A stretch of DNA of 14,655 bases, taken from positions 1 through 14,655 of the forward strand of contig CALICC010000374.1 of NCBI GenBank assembly GCA_938049325.1, written 5' to 3'. Under the pieces are notes generated by a model. It did not search any database and was not told the origin of the DNA. It saw only the letters and a list, made by a program, of their open reading frames with translations. Positions 7,924-14,291 of this stretch are shown here, in pieces. The position numbers and the translations under genes are program-made. The stretch comes from an uncultured Ilumatobacter sp. (GTDB lineage Bacteria > Actinomycetota > Acidimicrobiia > Acidimicrobiales > Ilumatobacteraceae). Position 1 is the first letter of the stretch; each line of letters begins with the position of its first letter.

Positions 7924-8799
7924 TCAGTGCGAGTTCTGGGTCGCCCTGAGCCGATGAAAGGCTGCGTCGAGGAATTGCTCGGTGGTGGCACGCCGTGTGG
8001 CTTCGTCGGCGGTCGACAAGCCCCACCGATGCATCGACGCCAACGCCGTCGACGACACGTACATGTCCCACAGCGGTAGGTCGTGATCGTCGAGGCGTTG
8101 ACCAGCGTCGAAGTAGCGCGCCGTGAATTGTTCGGTCGCTGTTGCGCCGTACGCACACGCGATCTCGACGCGTGCGCAAGCGAGATCGACGAGCGGATCG
8201 CCCCGCGCCGCGTCCTCCCAATCGATGACGGCGACCAGTTCACCGTCAGCAAACAGGATGTTTCCCGGCCAGAAGTCGCCGTGCAGCACAACGTCGGCGT
8301 TCGGACGCCGCACGACGCTGGCGGGCAGACGATTCGCGAGCTCCGGGATCGGGTCCTCGATGAAATCGAGTCCGGGCACGCGCAGTTGATCGAGGTCGAC
8401 GCGATGAAGACGGGCGAGGTAGTCCGCCATCTGGGTCAGTGCACCGTCGAGACCAGATGGCGCCACGACACTGGTTCCAGCAACCCATTCCGTGACGAGC
8501 CACGGGCCGTCGGACGTGGTGTCGCGATGCAGCGCGAGCGGCTGTGCGACGTGGAGCCCAACTGCCGCCAACTGTCGCGTCAGGTGGAACTCCTTGGACG
8601 CGACGAGGCTGGTCTGTTCCTTGCGGGCGCGATCGGTGTGCTGGCGAAACACGACACGGCGCTGCGCACCATCGACGGACTCCAGCGTCAAGAGTGCAAC
8701 CGACGCCGAGCTGCCACCGGTGAGCGGTTCGGCTGCCACGCCGACGAGGTCGGGCATCACCGCGTCAGCGGCGGCTCGCATGTCCGGCGACACAGCCAT
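7924..8799 (-). CDS. APH-family phosphotransferase (aminoglycoside phosphotransferase fold)
   Basis: The 291-residue protein has the protein-kinase-like fold of the APH/choline kinase family (Pfam APH). The catalytic loop is HGDFWPGN at 173-180, with base Asp175 and Asn180; the Mg-binding motif is IDWED at 192-196 (Asp193). A nucleotide-loop region TGGSSASVALL lies at 27-37 and the hinge LVTEWVAGTS at 101-110. The true substrate cannot be read from sequence; most such genes in environmental actinobacteria are not drug-resistance enzymes and phosphorylate sugars, amines or unknown metabolites. I use the ATG at 8799; a GTG at 8823 is in frame upstream. Neither has a clear ribosome binding site, and TACCAT sits 6 bases before the ATG, so a leaderless mRNA is possible. 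It is convergent with the DUF305 gene, 20 bp apart. Confidence 0.88.
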   Translation of the reverse strand: MAVSPDMRAAADAVMPDLVGVAAEPLTGGSSASVALLTLESVDGAQRRVVFRQHTDRARKEQTSLVASKEFHLTRQLAAVGLHVAQPLALHRDTTSDGPWLVTEWVAGTSVVAPSGLDGALTQMADYLARLHRVDLDQLRVPGLDFIEDPIPELANRLPASVVRRPNADVVLHGDFWPGNILFADGELVAVIDWEDAARGDPLVDLACARVEIACAYGATATEQFTARYFDAGQRLDDHDLPLWDMYVSSTALASMHRWGLSTADEATRRATTEQFLDAAFHRLRATQNSH

Positions 8800-8864
8800 G
8801 CGCCGATGGTACGCAGCCAACACGTACGCACGACGTGTGCGTTTCTCCGTCGAGATAGGGCGCG

Positions 8865-8876
8865 TATGGTGAGCGG
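8865..8876 (+). promoter_or_regulatory. Possible -10 element for a leaderless transcript
   Basis: TATGGT at 8865-8870 is followed by six bases and the GTG at 8877, which puts the expected transcription start on or next to the start codon. No good -35 is visible 17 bp upstream (TTTCTC). A 6-bp inverted repeat (ACGCAC-N5-GTGCGT, 8826-8842) lies between this site and the divergent APH gene and might be an operator, but it is short. Confidence 0.3.
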
Positions 8877-9335
8877 GTGAGTGAGATGCCGTGGCAGCGT
8901 GGGGTCCTTCGACTGACGTTCGCCGAGTGCTACTCGGTCCCCGAAGCCGAGGCCTCGAACTGGATTCGCGCGCCGCGCACCTTCGGCCGCGACCTCAGCA
9001 GTGCTCCGATGCTCAACGTGCTGAAGGGGATCGGTCGATCGACCCGCCTCGGCACCGCACGTTTCGCGCCGACTCCGTCCGGGCTGCTGATCACGTGGAA
9101 GCCAGGCCAACGACGGTTCGTTCCGTGGTCCGAACTGCAACCGGTCTTCATGGTGACCGGCGCTGACCTGTTCTCGCCCGACTCCATCTTTCCGGCGAAG
9201 AACCTCGTCAGCTATCGGAACTACGTCCGGTTCTCCATGCTGCAGTGCCCGAACCTGGAGATCATGATCTCACGCAACACAGCAGCTCAGCTGGTGGACG
9301 CGAGTGACGGGCAGTGGCGCCAGATCAACGGCTGA
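8877..9335 (+). CDS. Uncharacterised 152-residue protein
   Basis: The reading frame from the GTG at 8877 encodes 152 residues, or 149 if the ATG at 8886 is used. It has no signal peptide or membrane segment and so is probably cytoplasmic. The sequence is balanced and protein-like, with strand-forming segments such as TRLGTARFAPTPSGLLITW and RRFVPWSELQPVFMV and single cysteines at about residues 18 and 124. The alternating pattern resembles small beta-rich PH-like folds, but I recognise no family motif. Third codon positions are G/C-rich, supporting a real gene. It stops 3 bp before the end of the convergent aldehyde dehydrogenase gene, with no room for a terminator between them. Confidence 0.7.
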   Translation: MSEMPWQRGVLRLTFAECYSVPEAEASNWIRAPRTFGRDLSSAPMLNVLKGIGRSTRLGTARFAPTPSGLLITWKPGQRRFVPWSELQPVFMVTGADLFSPDSIFPAKNLVSYRNYVRFSMLQCPNLEIMISRNTAAQLVDASDGQWRQING

Positions 9336-9338
9336 GCT

Positions 9339-10799
9339 TTATGGAGCAACGTGCGCGAGCGCGGTGTACTTGATCTCGGTCCAGTCGTCGGTGCCGTACG
9401 CCGAACCCTCTCGGCCGTAGCCGGATTCCTTCATGCCGCCGAACGGAACCTCGGGCGCTGAGATCACGCCGGTGTTGACGCCGACGATGCCGAACTGCAG
9501 CCGTTTGCTGACGTCGTGGCTGCGGCCGAGGTCATTGGTGAAGAAGTAGGCCGCCAGCCCGGAGTCGGTGTCGTTCGCAGCTTCGACCACTTCGTCGACG
9601 GTGTCGAACGTCGTGAGCGACACGACCGGCCCGAACGTCTCTTCCTGGTGGCACTGCATCGACGCCGTGGTGTTCGCCAAGATGATGGGCGCGACGAACT
9701 GGTCGCCCGCTTCGTTGGTGGAGCCTTCGCTGACCACCGTCGCGCCGTTCGCGATGGCGTCGCTGATGTGGCGGCGCACTTTGGCCGTCGCATCATCGTC
9801 GATCATCGGACCGATGGCGCTCCCGCTGTCGAAGCGTCCGACGGTGAGCTCCGCGACGGCAGCGGTGAGTCGCTTGGTGTACTCCTCCGCGATGCCGGAT
9901 TGCACGAAGACGCGGTTCGCAGCGACGCAGGTCTGGCCGGCGTTGCGGAACTTCGCGGCGATGGTTCCAGCGACCGCCGTGTCGAGGTCGGCGTCGTCGA
10001 ACACGATCAGCGGAGCGTTCCCACCGAGTTCGAGCGACACGCGCTTGACCGTCGATGCGCACTGCGCGGCGATCAGCTTGCCGACCGCAGTCGAGCCGGT
10101 GAACGACACCTTGCGCACCGTACGACTCGAGGTGAGCGCCTCGCCGATGACCGGGGCCGCGTCCGCCGATCCGGTGACGACGTTGATCACACCCGCGGGG
10201 AAGCCGACGCGGTGTGCGAGCGCAGCGATGGCGAGCGCGGTGAGCGGCGTTTGCTCGGCGGGTTTGAGCACCACGGTGCAGCCGGTTGCGAGCGCCGGTC
10301 CGAGCTTGCGGGTGAACATCGCGGCGGGGAAGTTCCATGGGGTGATGAGCGCAGCGACACCGACGGGTTCGCGGGTGGCGAGGATCGTGGTGCGTTCCCA
10401 CGGCGACTCGATGACCGATCCGTCGACTCGACGAGCTTGTTCTGCAAACCACGTGAGGAAGCCTGCGGCGTAGCGAACCTCGCCTACCGCTTCTGCGAGC
10501 GGCTTGCCGTTCTCGAGCCCGATCAGGCGCGCGAGGTCATCTTCGCTCGCGAGCAATGCGTCCGCGAGGGCGCGCATGAGTTGCGCGCGGTCGGCGGCTC
10601 GCCGCGCCGCCCACGCCGAGAACGCCCGGTCGGCTGCGGCGATGGCGTCGTTGGTGAGCGTGGCGTCGCACTCTGCCACCGAGGCGAGCACGGTCCGGTC
10701 GGCGGGGTCGAGCACGTCGAAGCGTGCGCTGGTCGACACCCACTCGCCGTTGATGTAGGCGTCGGTGCGCCACAAGTCGGGGTCGCTCAGATGCTGCAT
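9339..10799 (-). CDS. gabD: NAD(P)-dependent aldehyde dehydrogenase, succinate-semialdehyde dehydrogenase type
   Basis: The 486-residue protein is full length for the class. It has TPWNFP with Asn155, the coenzyme Lys179 in VLKPAE, the FTGST loop near 233-237, the general base Glu257 in LELGG, and the nucleophile Cys291 in NAGQTC. The C-terminal run PFGGMKESGYGREGS followed by EIKY is typical of GabD-like succinate-semialdehyde dehydrogenases, which oxidise succinic semialdehyde to succinate at the end of GABA degradation. Related enzymes in this class act on glutarate or other semialdehydes, so the symbol is a family call. The start at 10799 overlaps the selenoprotein's last 13 bases, with AGGA 6 bases upstream of ATG, so translation is probably coupled. 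No GABA transaminase is nearby, which leaves open that it handles an aldehyde made by or with the upstream selenoprotein. Confidence 0.9.
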   Translation of the reverse strand: MQHLSDPDLWRTDAYINGEWVSTSARFDVLDPADRTVLASVAECDATLTNDAIAAADRAFSAWAARRAADRAQLMRALADALLASEDDLARLIGLENGKPLAEAVGEVRYAAGFLTWFAEQARRVDGSVIESPWERTTILATREPVGVAALITPWNFPAAMFTRKLGPALATGCTVVLKPAEQTPLTALAIAALAHRVGFPAGVINVVTGSADAAPVIGEALTSSRTVRKVSFTGSTAVGKLIAAQCASTVKRVSLELGGNAPLIVFDDADLDTAVAGTIAAKFRNAGQTCVAANRVFVQSGIAEEYTKRLTAAVAELTVGRFDSGSAIGPMIDDDATAKVRRHISDAIANGATVVSEGSTNEAGDQFVAPIILANTTASMQCHQEETFGPVVSLTTFDTVDEVVEAANDTDSGLAAYFFTNDLGRSHDVSKRLQFGIVGVNTGVISAPEVPFGGMKESGYGREGSAYGTDDWTEIKYTALAHVAP

Positions 10800-12511
10800 A
10801 CGAGATCCTGTGAGTAGTCGAAGTCGATCTTCTTCGCGGTCCAGTCACCGTGTGGACCGTCGTTGCTGAACACGTACGCGTTCGTGCGAGTCGGGTCGCC
10901 TGCGACGGCGATCGCGATTTTGTTGGCGCCGGTGACGATCGGAACGAGCCGGTCGGGGTCGCCGCTCTCGGCGAACACCGCGGGGACGTGACCTTCCTCC
11001 GCGAGTTGCACCAGCGTGCGGCGCCCGGAGGTGAGGTTGCTCCACTCCCCGATCAACTTCTCGAAGCGCCACGCAGGAATCCGAGCGTGTTCGAACATCG
11101 CCTGTTGCACATCGGCGCGACTCCATCCTGCATCGGCGAACGTGCGCGCCAGAATCGGCGACAGCACGAGAAGCGGACGGAATTGGGCGATGCCCAGCCC
11201 GAAGACGTGGGTGAGGTCCCACCCGCTGATACGGGCAAGGCCGTCTGCGAGATATGGGACGATCTCGTCGGGCGTCGACCCGAACACGCTGCCGACGATG
11301 GCACCGCTGTTCATGCGCGCCATCGTGACCGTGTCGTCGTTGCGTTCGAATCCGAAGTCGCCCGCGAGTGGCGGCCAACCGATGTCGTCGAGTGTGTCGT
11401 GGTCTTCGGTGAGCACGACGCGGAAGGTGTTGCCGAACGTGGCCTTGTCGTGGGCGTCGGTGGTGAAGCCGAACACGTTGCGCAAGTAGAGGCGCAGCCA
11501 ACGGCCGACGCTCGTATTGGCGTGCGTTCCGTCGCGGAGTGCGCCGGCACGCGAGTTGAAGCCGAGTCCTTGAGCGCTCGGTCCGGCGAGAATGATGAGT
11601 GCGTCGGCGCCGGTCGTGTTGCCCGAGTGTTCGGCGCCGTACTGCGGATCGACGAGGATCTCGGCGATCGCGATCAGGATCGGCATGTGCATCGGGTCGC
11701 ACCCGGTCATCACCGCGTTGACCGCAATCGACCAGATGGTGACGTCGCGGCCCGACGACGTGGCCACACCGAGCACGCGCCACGGGTCGTGACCCGAGAC
11801 GGCCAAGAAGCTCTCGACGCGTTCGCGCGTAGGTGGCACGATCGGCAGGCCGTCGGACCATCCGTTCTTGAGGAAGAGTCGCTGCAACTCGTCGAAGGTT
11901 CCGGACGCGACGGCGTCGAGCGCTGCAGGTTCGCCGATCTCATCTCCAGCGGCGGCGATCGGCTCGGTCAGTCCGGCGACGACCTGGTCGACGACGACGT
12001 CGCGCACGTTTACCAACATCGTGTCGGTCGATTGGGCGTCGACGTGGCCGGCCATGACGGCGAGCGGCAGTCCGTCGTAGCCCATCCCGCGACCGGTGGC
12101 CGACGCCTGGCCGACGAAGCCTTCACACACGATCGACACCGACGGGATGCCAACCGATTCAGCTGCGATGGAGGCCCGCATCACGGCGGGCGTGCAGCTG
12201 CCTCAACACCCCATCGCGGAGACGACCGCGTCGATGTGTCGCTGCGCGAGTCCGTCGGGCAGCCCGGCGATCATCTCCTTCTCGTCGCCGCCGTGCGTGT
12301 TGCCGAACTCGACGTGATCGATGATCTCGATGCCTTCGAACCGTTCGCGAAGGTGATCGGCGAGCGCCGGGAACACTTCGTCGCCGCGGAACAGGTGGTC
12401 CCACAAGAACGCCACCCGTTTGCCCGACAGGTCGCCGAGGCGGTCGGCCAAACGCTGCGTGCTGACCCCTCTGGGCGAACTGGGCCACACCACGTCGATC
12501 GTCGTCTCCAT
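10787..12511 (-). CDS. UGSC-motif selenoprotein, 574 residues with in-frame UGA as Sec103
   Basis: The frame from the ATG at 12511 runs to a TGA at 12203-12205, continues open through GGC AGC TGC ACG CCC GCC, and ends at the TGA at 10787-10789. Reading the first TGA as selenocysteine gives M-G-C-U-G-S-C-T-P at 100-108, the UGSC signature of a selenoprotein family known to me from marine metagenomes. Cys102, Sec103 and Cys106 form a U-x-x-C redox-type motif with an extra Cys. Residues 1-185 are the UGSC domain (alpha/beta, with HVEFGNTHGG near 75). Residues 206-574 are a second domain with GWSDGLPIVPPTRERV at 217-232, whose family occurs in other bacteria without a known function. The ATG at 12541 is a weaker start, lacking a ribosome binding site; GGGGG precedes 12511. 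No signal peptide. An automated caller would split this into 12203-12541 and 10787-12184. Confidence 0.85.
12160..12202 (-). promoter_or_regulatory. Candidate bacterial SECIS element
   Basis: Immediately after the UGA, the mRNA reads GG, then CAGCUGC, ACG, CCCGC, loop CGUGAU, GCGGG, an 8-nt strand CCUCCAUC and GCAGCUG. CAGCUGC pairs perfectly with GCAGCUG (7 bp) and CCCGC with GCGGG (5 bp), giving two stacked stems around an asymmetric internal loop. The apical loop begins 17 nt after the UGA and its second base is G. Both fit the bacterial SECIS rules I know: a loop roughly 16-37 nt from the UGA and a G among the first loop bases. The element lies within the coding sequence, as required for SelB-dependent decoding in bacteria. 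Confidence 0.75.
12203..12205 (-). other. Selenocysteine UGA codon (Sec103)
   Basis: This TGA is the only stop in a frame that is otherwise open from 12541 to 10787. It sits between TGT (Cys102) and GGC AGC TGC (Gly-Ser-Cys), exactly at the U of the UGSC motif, and is followed by a hairpin with SECIS geometry. Termination here would yield a 102-residue product lacking the conserved Cys106 and the second domain. Confidence 0.8.
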
Positions 12512-12580
12512 GCCCCCATCTTGCCGGATCGTTGTCTGCATCAGGTGGCCGCTCGAACACCGATTGCGGAGCTGCGTTCT

Positions 12581-12619
12581 GGTCCACGATCACGTCGGCT
12601 TTCGACGCCGACGTGGACC
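12581..12619. other. Inverted repeat with two alternative pairings
   Basis: In the divergent gap between the selenoprotein and BNR genes, CACGTCGGC at 12591-12599 pairs with GCCGACGTG at 12607-12615 (9 bp, 7-nt loop). Alternatively, GGTCCACG at 12581-12588 pairs with CGTGGACC at 12612-12619 (8 bp) and encloses TCGGC/GCCGA. The two structures compete for the same 3' bases. It lies about 70-110 bp upstream of the selenoprotein start and could be an operator or, if transcribed, a leader switch. No function is proven. Confidence 0.4.
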
Positions 12620-12669
12620 GGAACGTCGACGTGGTGCTGCCTCGAGACGCCGCTCGTCGAGACTAGGCC

Positions 12670-12700
12670 TTGACCTCAACTTTGGTTGAGGTTTTACCGT
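12670..12700 (+). promoter_or_regulatory. SoxR/MerR-type promoter with operator
   Basis: TTGACC (12670-12675) and TACCGT (12695-12700) are separated by 19 bp, too long for normal RNA polymerase binding but the hallmark of promoters activated by MerR-family regulators. Between and overlapping them is a perfect palindrome, ACCTCAAC-TTTG-GTTGAGGT (12673-12692). Its core, CCTCAA-N6-TTGAGG, has the same half-sites and spacing as the SoxR box of enterobacterial soxS and of Streptomyces SoxR targets. The ATG at 12709 follows the -10 by 8 bases, so the transcript is expected to start at or within two bases of the AUG (leaderless). No MerR-family gene is present in the window, so the regulator is encoded elsewhere. 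Confidence 0.8.
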
Positions 12701-12708
12701 TGCTCCCT

Positions 12709-13614
12709 ATGACCGAAGTTTCTCCAGTTTCGAGGAGCCGGATCCTCACCGGGACGGCCGTCGGCTTGTTCGATGCCTGTGGGAACCACGTCCTCGACGA
12801 CGGCCCGATCACTGCGATCATTCCGGGTGCGCCAGCGACGGTGCTCGCCGATTCGCAACGGATCTACTTCGTTTCCGGCGACCGAAGCGTGCTTCGCGCC
12901 GCCGTCCCCGCCGGTTCGGCCGCGACGTGCCTGGTCCGCCAGAACGACTCGGTATTCGTCGGGGGTGACGGCGCACAGCTCTGGAAACTGTGCGACTCAG
13001 TACTCGTCGAGATCTCGTCGTTCGCTCTCGCCCCGACCCGCGCTGATTGGCACACTCCATGGGGTGGCCCACCATCGGTGATGTCGATGGCCGCCGACGA
13101 CGACAACCTCTTCGTCAACATCCACGTCGGTGGAATCCTCCGTTCCACCGACCGAGGTGAGTCTTGGCAGCCCACGATTGACATCGGGGCGGACGTCCAC
13201 GACATCGCCCTCGGCCGAGACGAACAGGTCTGGGCCGCGACCGGCGCAGCCGGACTCGCTGAGAGCCGCGACCGGGGAACAACGTGGAGATACCACGTTG
13301 ACGGCCTGCACGGCACCTACCTCACGGCGGTCGTCGTTGTTGGCGATGAGGTCATGATCGCTGCGTCCACCGACTACCGCTGCACGGATACCGCCCTGTA
13401 CCGCTTCGACGGACGCTCCTTCGAGCGGTGCGGCGTCGGACCGGTCGCAAGCCTCACGGCCGGCGTCGGCTCCCAGCAACTTGCTGCCTCCGACGCCGTC
13501 GTCGTTGCGAACACGTCAACCGGCGTCGCTACGAGCGACAACGTCGGTCGAACATGGACGCTGCTCGACGAAACATCGACCCTGAGCGAGGTCGTCGCTG
13601 TGCTGGAACAATGA
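12709..13614 (+). CDS. BNR/Asp-box beta-propeller protein
   Basis: The 301-residue protein contains three clear Asp-box motifs of the form S-x-D-x-G-x-x-W: STDRGESW at 146-153, SRDRGTTW at 186-193 and SDNVGRTW at 276-283, each at a repeated strand pattern. This marks a sialidase-like or YCF48-like beta-propeller of about five to six blades. The sialidase catalytic residues (arginine triad, Tyr/Glu pair) are not evident, so a binding or scaffold role is more likely than glycosidase activity. There is no signal peptide, which is unusual because many Asp-box proteins are extracellular. I choose the ATG at 12709; the frame extends to a TTG at 12670, but that TTG is the -35 box. The gene overlaps the next one by ATGA and is expected to be under SoxR/MerR-type control. 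Confidence 0.85.
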   Translation: MTEVSPVSRSRILTGTAVGLFDACGNHVLDDGPITAIIPGAPATVLADSQRIYFVSGDRSVLRAAVPAGSAATCLVRQNDSVFVGGDGAQLWKLCDSVLVEISSFALAPTRADWHTPWGGPPSVMSMAADDDNLFVNIHVGGILRSTDRGESWQPTIDIGADVHDIALGRDEQVWAATGAAGLAESRDRGTTWRYHVDGLHGTYLTAVVVVGDEVMIAASTDYRCTDTALYRFDGRSFERCGVGPVASLTAGVGSQQLAASDAVVVANTSTGVATSDNVGRTWTLLDETSTLSEVVAVLEQ

Positions 13615-14042
13615 GCGAAACAGCAACTGACGGCCCGGCATTCGCCGCGTTGATCGGACGAGTAGCGACCGCGTGGTCTGACCAGAACACCGATGCCGCT
13701 CTGCGGTGCTTCACCGACGACGCCGTCTACATGCAACCTCCCGACGTACAACTCTTCGTTGGACACGCTGAGCTGCGTCCGTACTTCGATGCTCTCACGG
13801 AGGGAACAATCCTCACCGTCCACCACGTGGCGTTCGACATCCCAACGCAGATCGGTATGGCCGAATTCAGCTTCGGACACGTCGCACGCCAAACCGCTGA
13901 TGTCGGAGTCGCGGTCATCGCAGTGCGTCGCCAACGGATCCACTCCTGGCGCGAGTACGTCACCCAAGGCCCCGCCGAATTCGGCGAGTTCATCTCACCC
14001 GAACGTAAGACGTTCCAATGGCACATCGGCAACTACCCCTAG
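13611..14042 (+). CDS. NTF2/SnoaL-like protein
   Basis: The 143-residue product starts at the ATG at 13611, which overlaps the stop of the BNR gene (ATGA), so the two are coupled. The opening helix plus DQNTDAALRCFTDDAVYMQPP and GHAELRPYFDAL at 51-62 are the pattern of the SnoaL-like/nuclear-transport-factor-2 fold: a cone-shaped alpha+beta barrel with a pocket. The C-terminal strands IHSWREYVTQ match the same fold. Such proteins act as isomerases, cyclases, hydrolases or simply bind small molecules; the substrate cannot be deduced. Trp114 and Tyr117 could line the pocket. An alternative upstream start at 13428 in this frame lies entirely inside the BNR gene and is rejected. Confidence 0.85.
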   Translation: MSETATDGPAFAALIGRVATAWSDQNTDAALRCFTDDAVYMQPPDVQLFVGHAELRPYFDALTEGTILTVHHVAFDIPTQIGMAEFSFGHVARQTADVGVAVIAVRRQRIHSWREYVTQGPAEFGEFISPERKTFQWHIGNYP

Positions 14043-14069
14043 GCCAGCGGGGCTTCCGCTCTCGGGCGC

Positions 14070-14222
14070 TTGTTGAGCACGAGTGAGTGCCTGCGGGTTC
14101 CGGACTTCCCGTGGGGTTGGTTCTACTTCGAGAGCGGCGATCGCATCGATGTCGTCCGCATGATTGCTGATGCTCAGGACATCGCCGCCGTCGTCACCGA
14201 TATGGAGCAGGACGACCGATCA
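14070..14222 (+). pseudogene. Possible gene remnant downstream of the NTF2-like gene
   Basis: After the TAG at 14040-14042, the same frame stays open. From the TTG at 14070 it reads a protein-like stretch including RVPDFPWGWFYFESGDRIDVV and AQDIAAVVTDMEQDD, with G/C-rich third codon positions. The frame continues to 14624, but from about 14223 it passes through the terminator and then antisense to the GNAT gene, so the later part cannot be trusted. There is no ribosome binding site. It may be a decayed gene, a short unrecognised gene or chance. No family is recognised. Confidence 0.25.
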
Positions 14223-14261
14223 AAAGTGCCGACCGCGGACGCCTTCCGCGACCGGTCGGCC
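14223..14261 (-). terminator. Intrinsic terminator of the GNAT gene
   Basis: About 30 nt past the GNAT stop, the minus strand reads GCCGAC, a 4-nt bulge (CGGT), CGCGGA, loop AGGCG, TCCGCG, GTCGGC, then AC and TTTT. Two perfect 6-bp stems stacked across a bulge and followed by a T-run make a convincing rho-independent terminator for minus-strand transcription. It lacks a T-run in the plus direction. Confidence 0.8.
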
Positions 14262-14291
14262 GTGCTGATATGTGCGCCGGGCGTAGCCGAC

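Noticed and set aside
7924..8799. Calling the APH-fold gene an antibiotic resistance gene
   Set aside because: The fold is shared by kinases of many small molecules, and nothing in the sequence or context indicates an antibiotic substrate.
12184..12184. GTG at 12184 as an independent start for the C-terminal part of the selenoprotein
   Set aside because: It lies inside the stem-loop, has no ribosome binding site, and would discard the Cys106 of UGSC. Read-through explains the frame better.
12203..12205. The TGA as a sequencing error or nonsense mutation in a pseudogene
   Set aside because: The position falls exactly on the U of UGSC, the frame is intact on both sides, and the downstream hairpin has SECIS geometry. 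A single substitution would not create all of these.
10850..12673. 607-codon plus-strand ORF opposite the selenoprotein gene
   Set aside because: It is a shadow: charged low-information composition, no motif, and the opposite strand encodes conserved UGSC sequence.
12670..12708. TTG at 12670 as the start of the BNR gene
   Set aside because: These bases are the -35 box and operator; the ATG at 12709 fits the promoter geometry.
14046..14060. AGCGG-N5-CCGCT hairpin after the NTF2-like gene
   Set aside because: Only 5 bp and no T-run; too weak to call a terminator.
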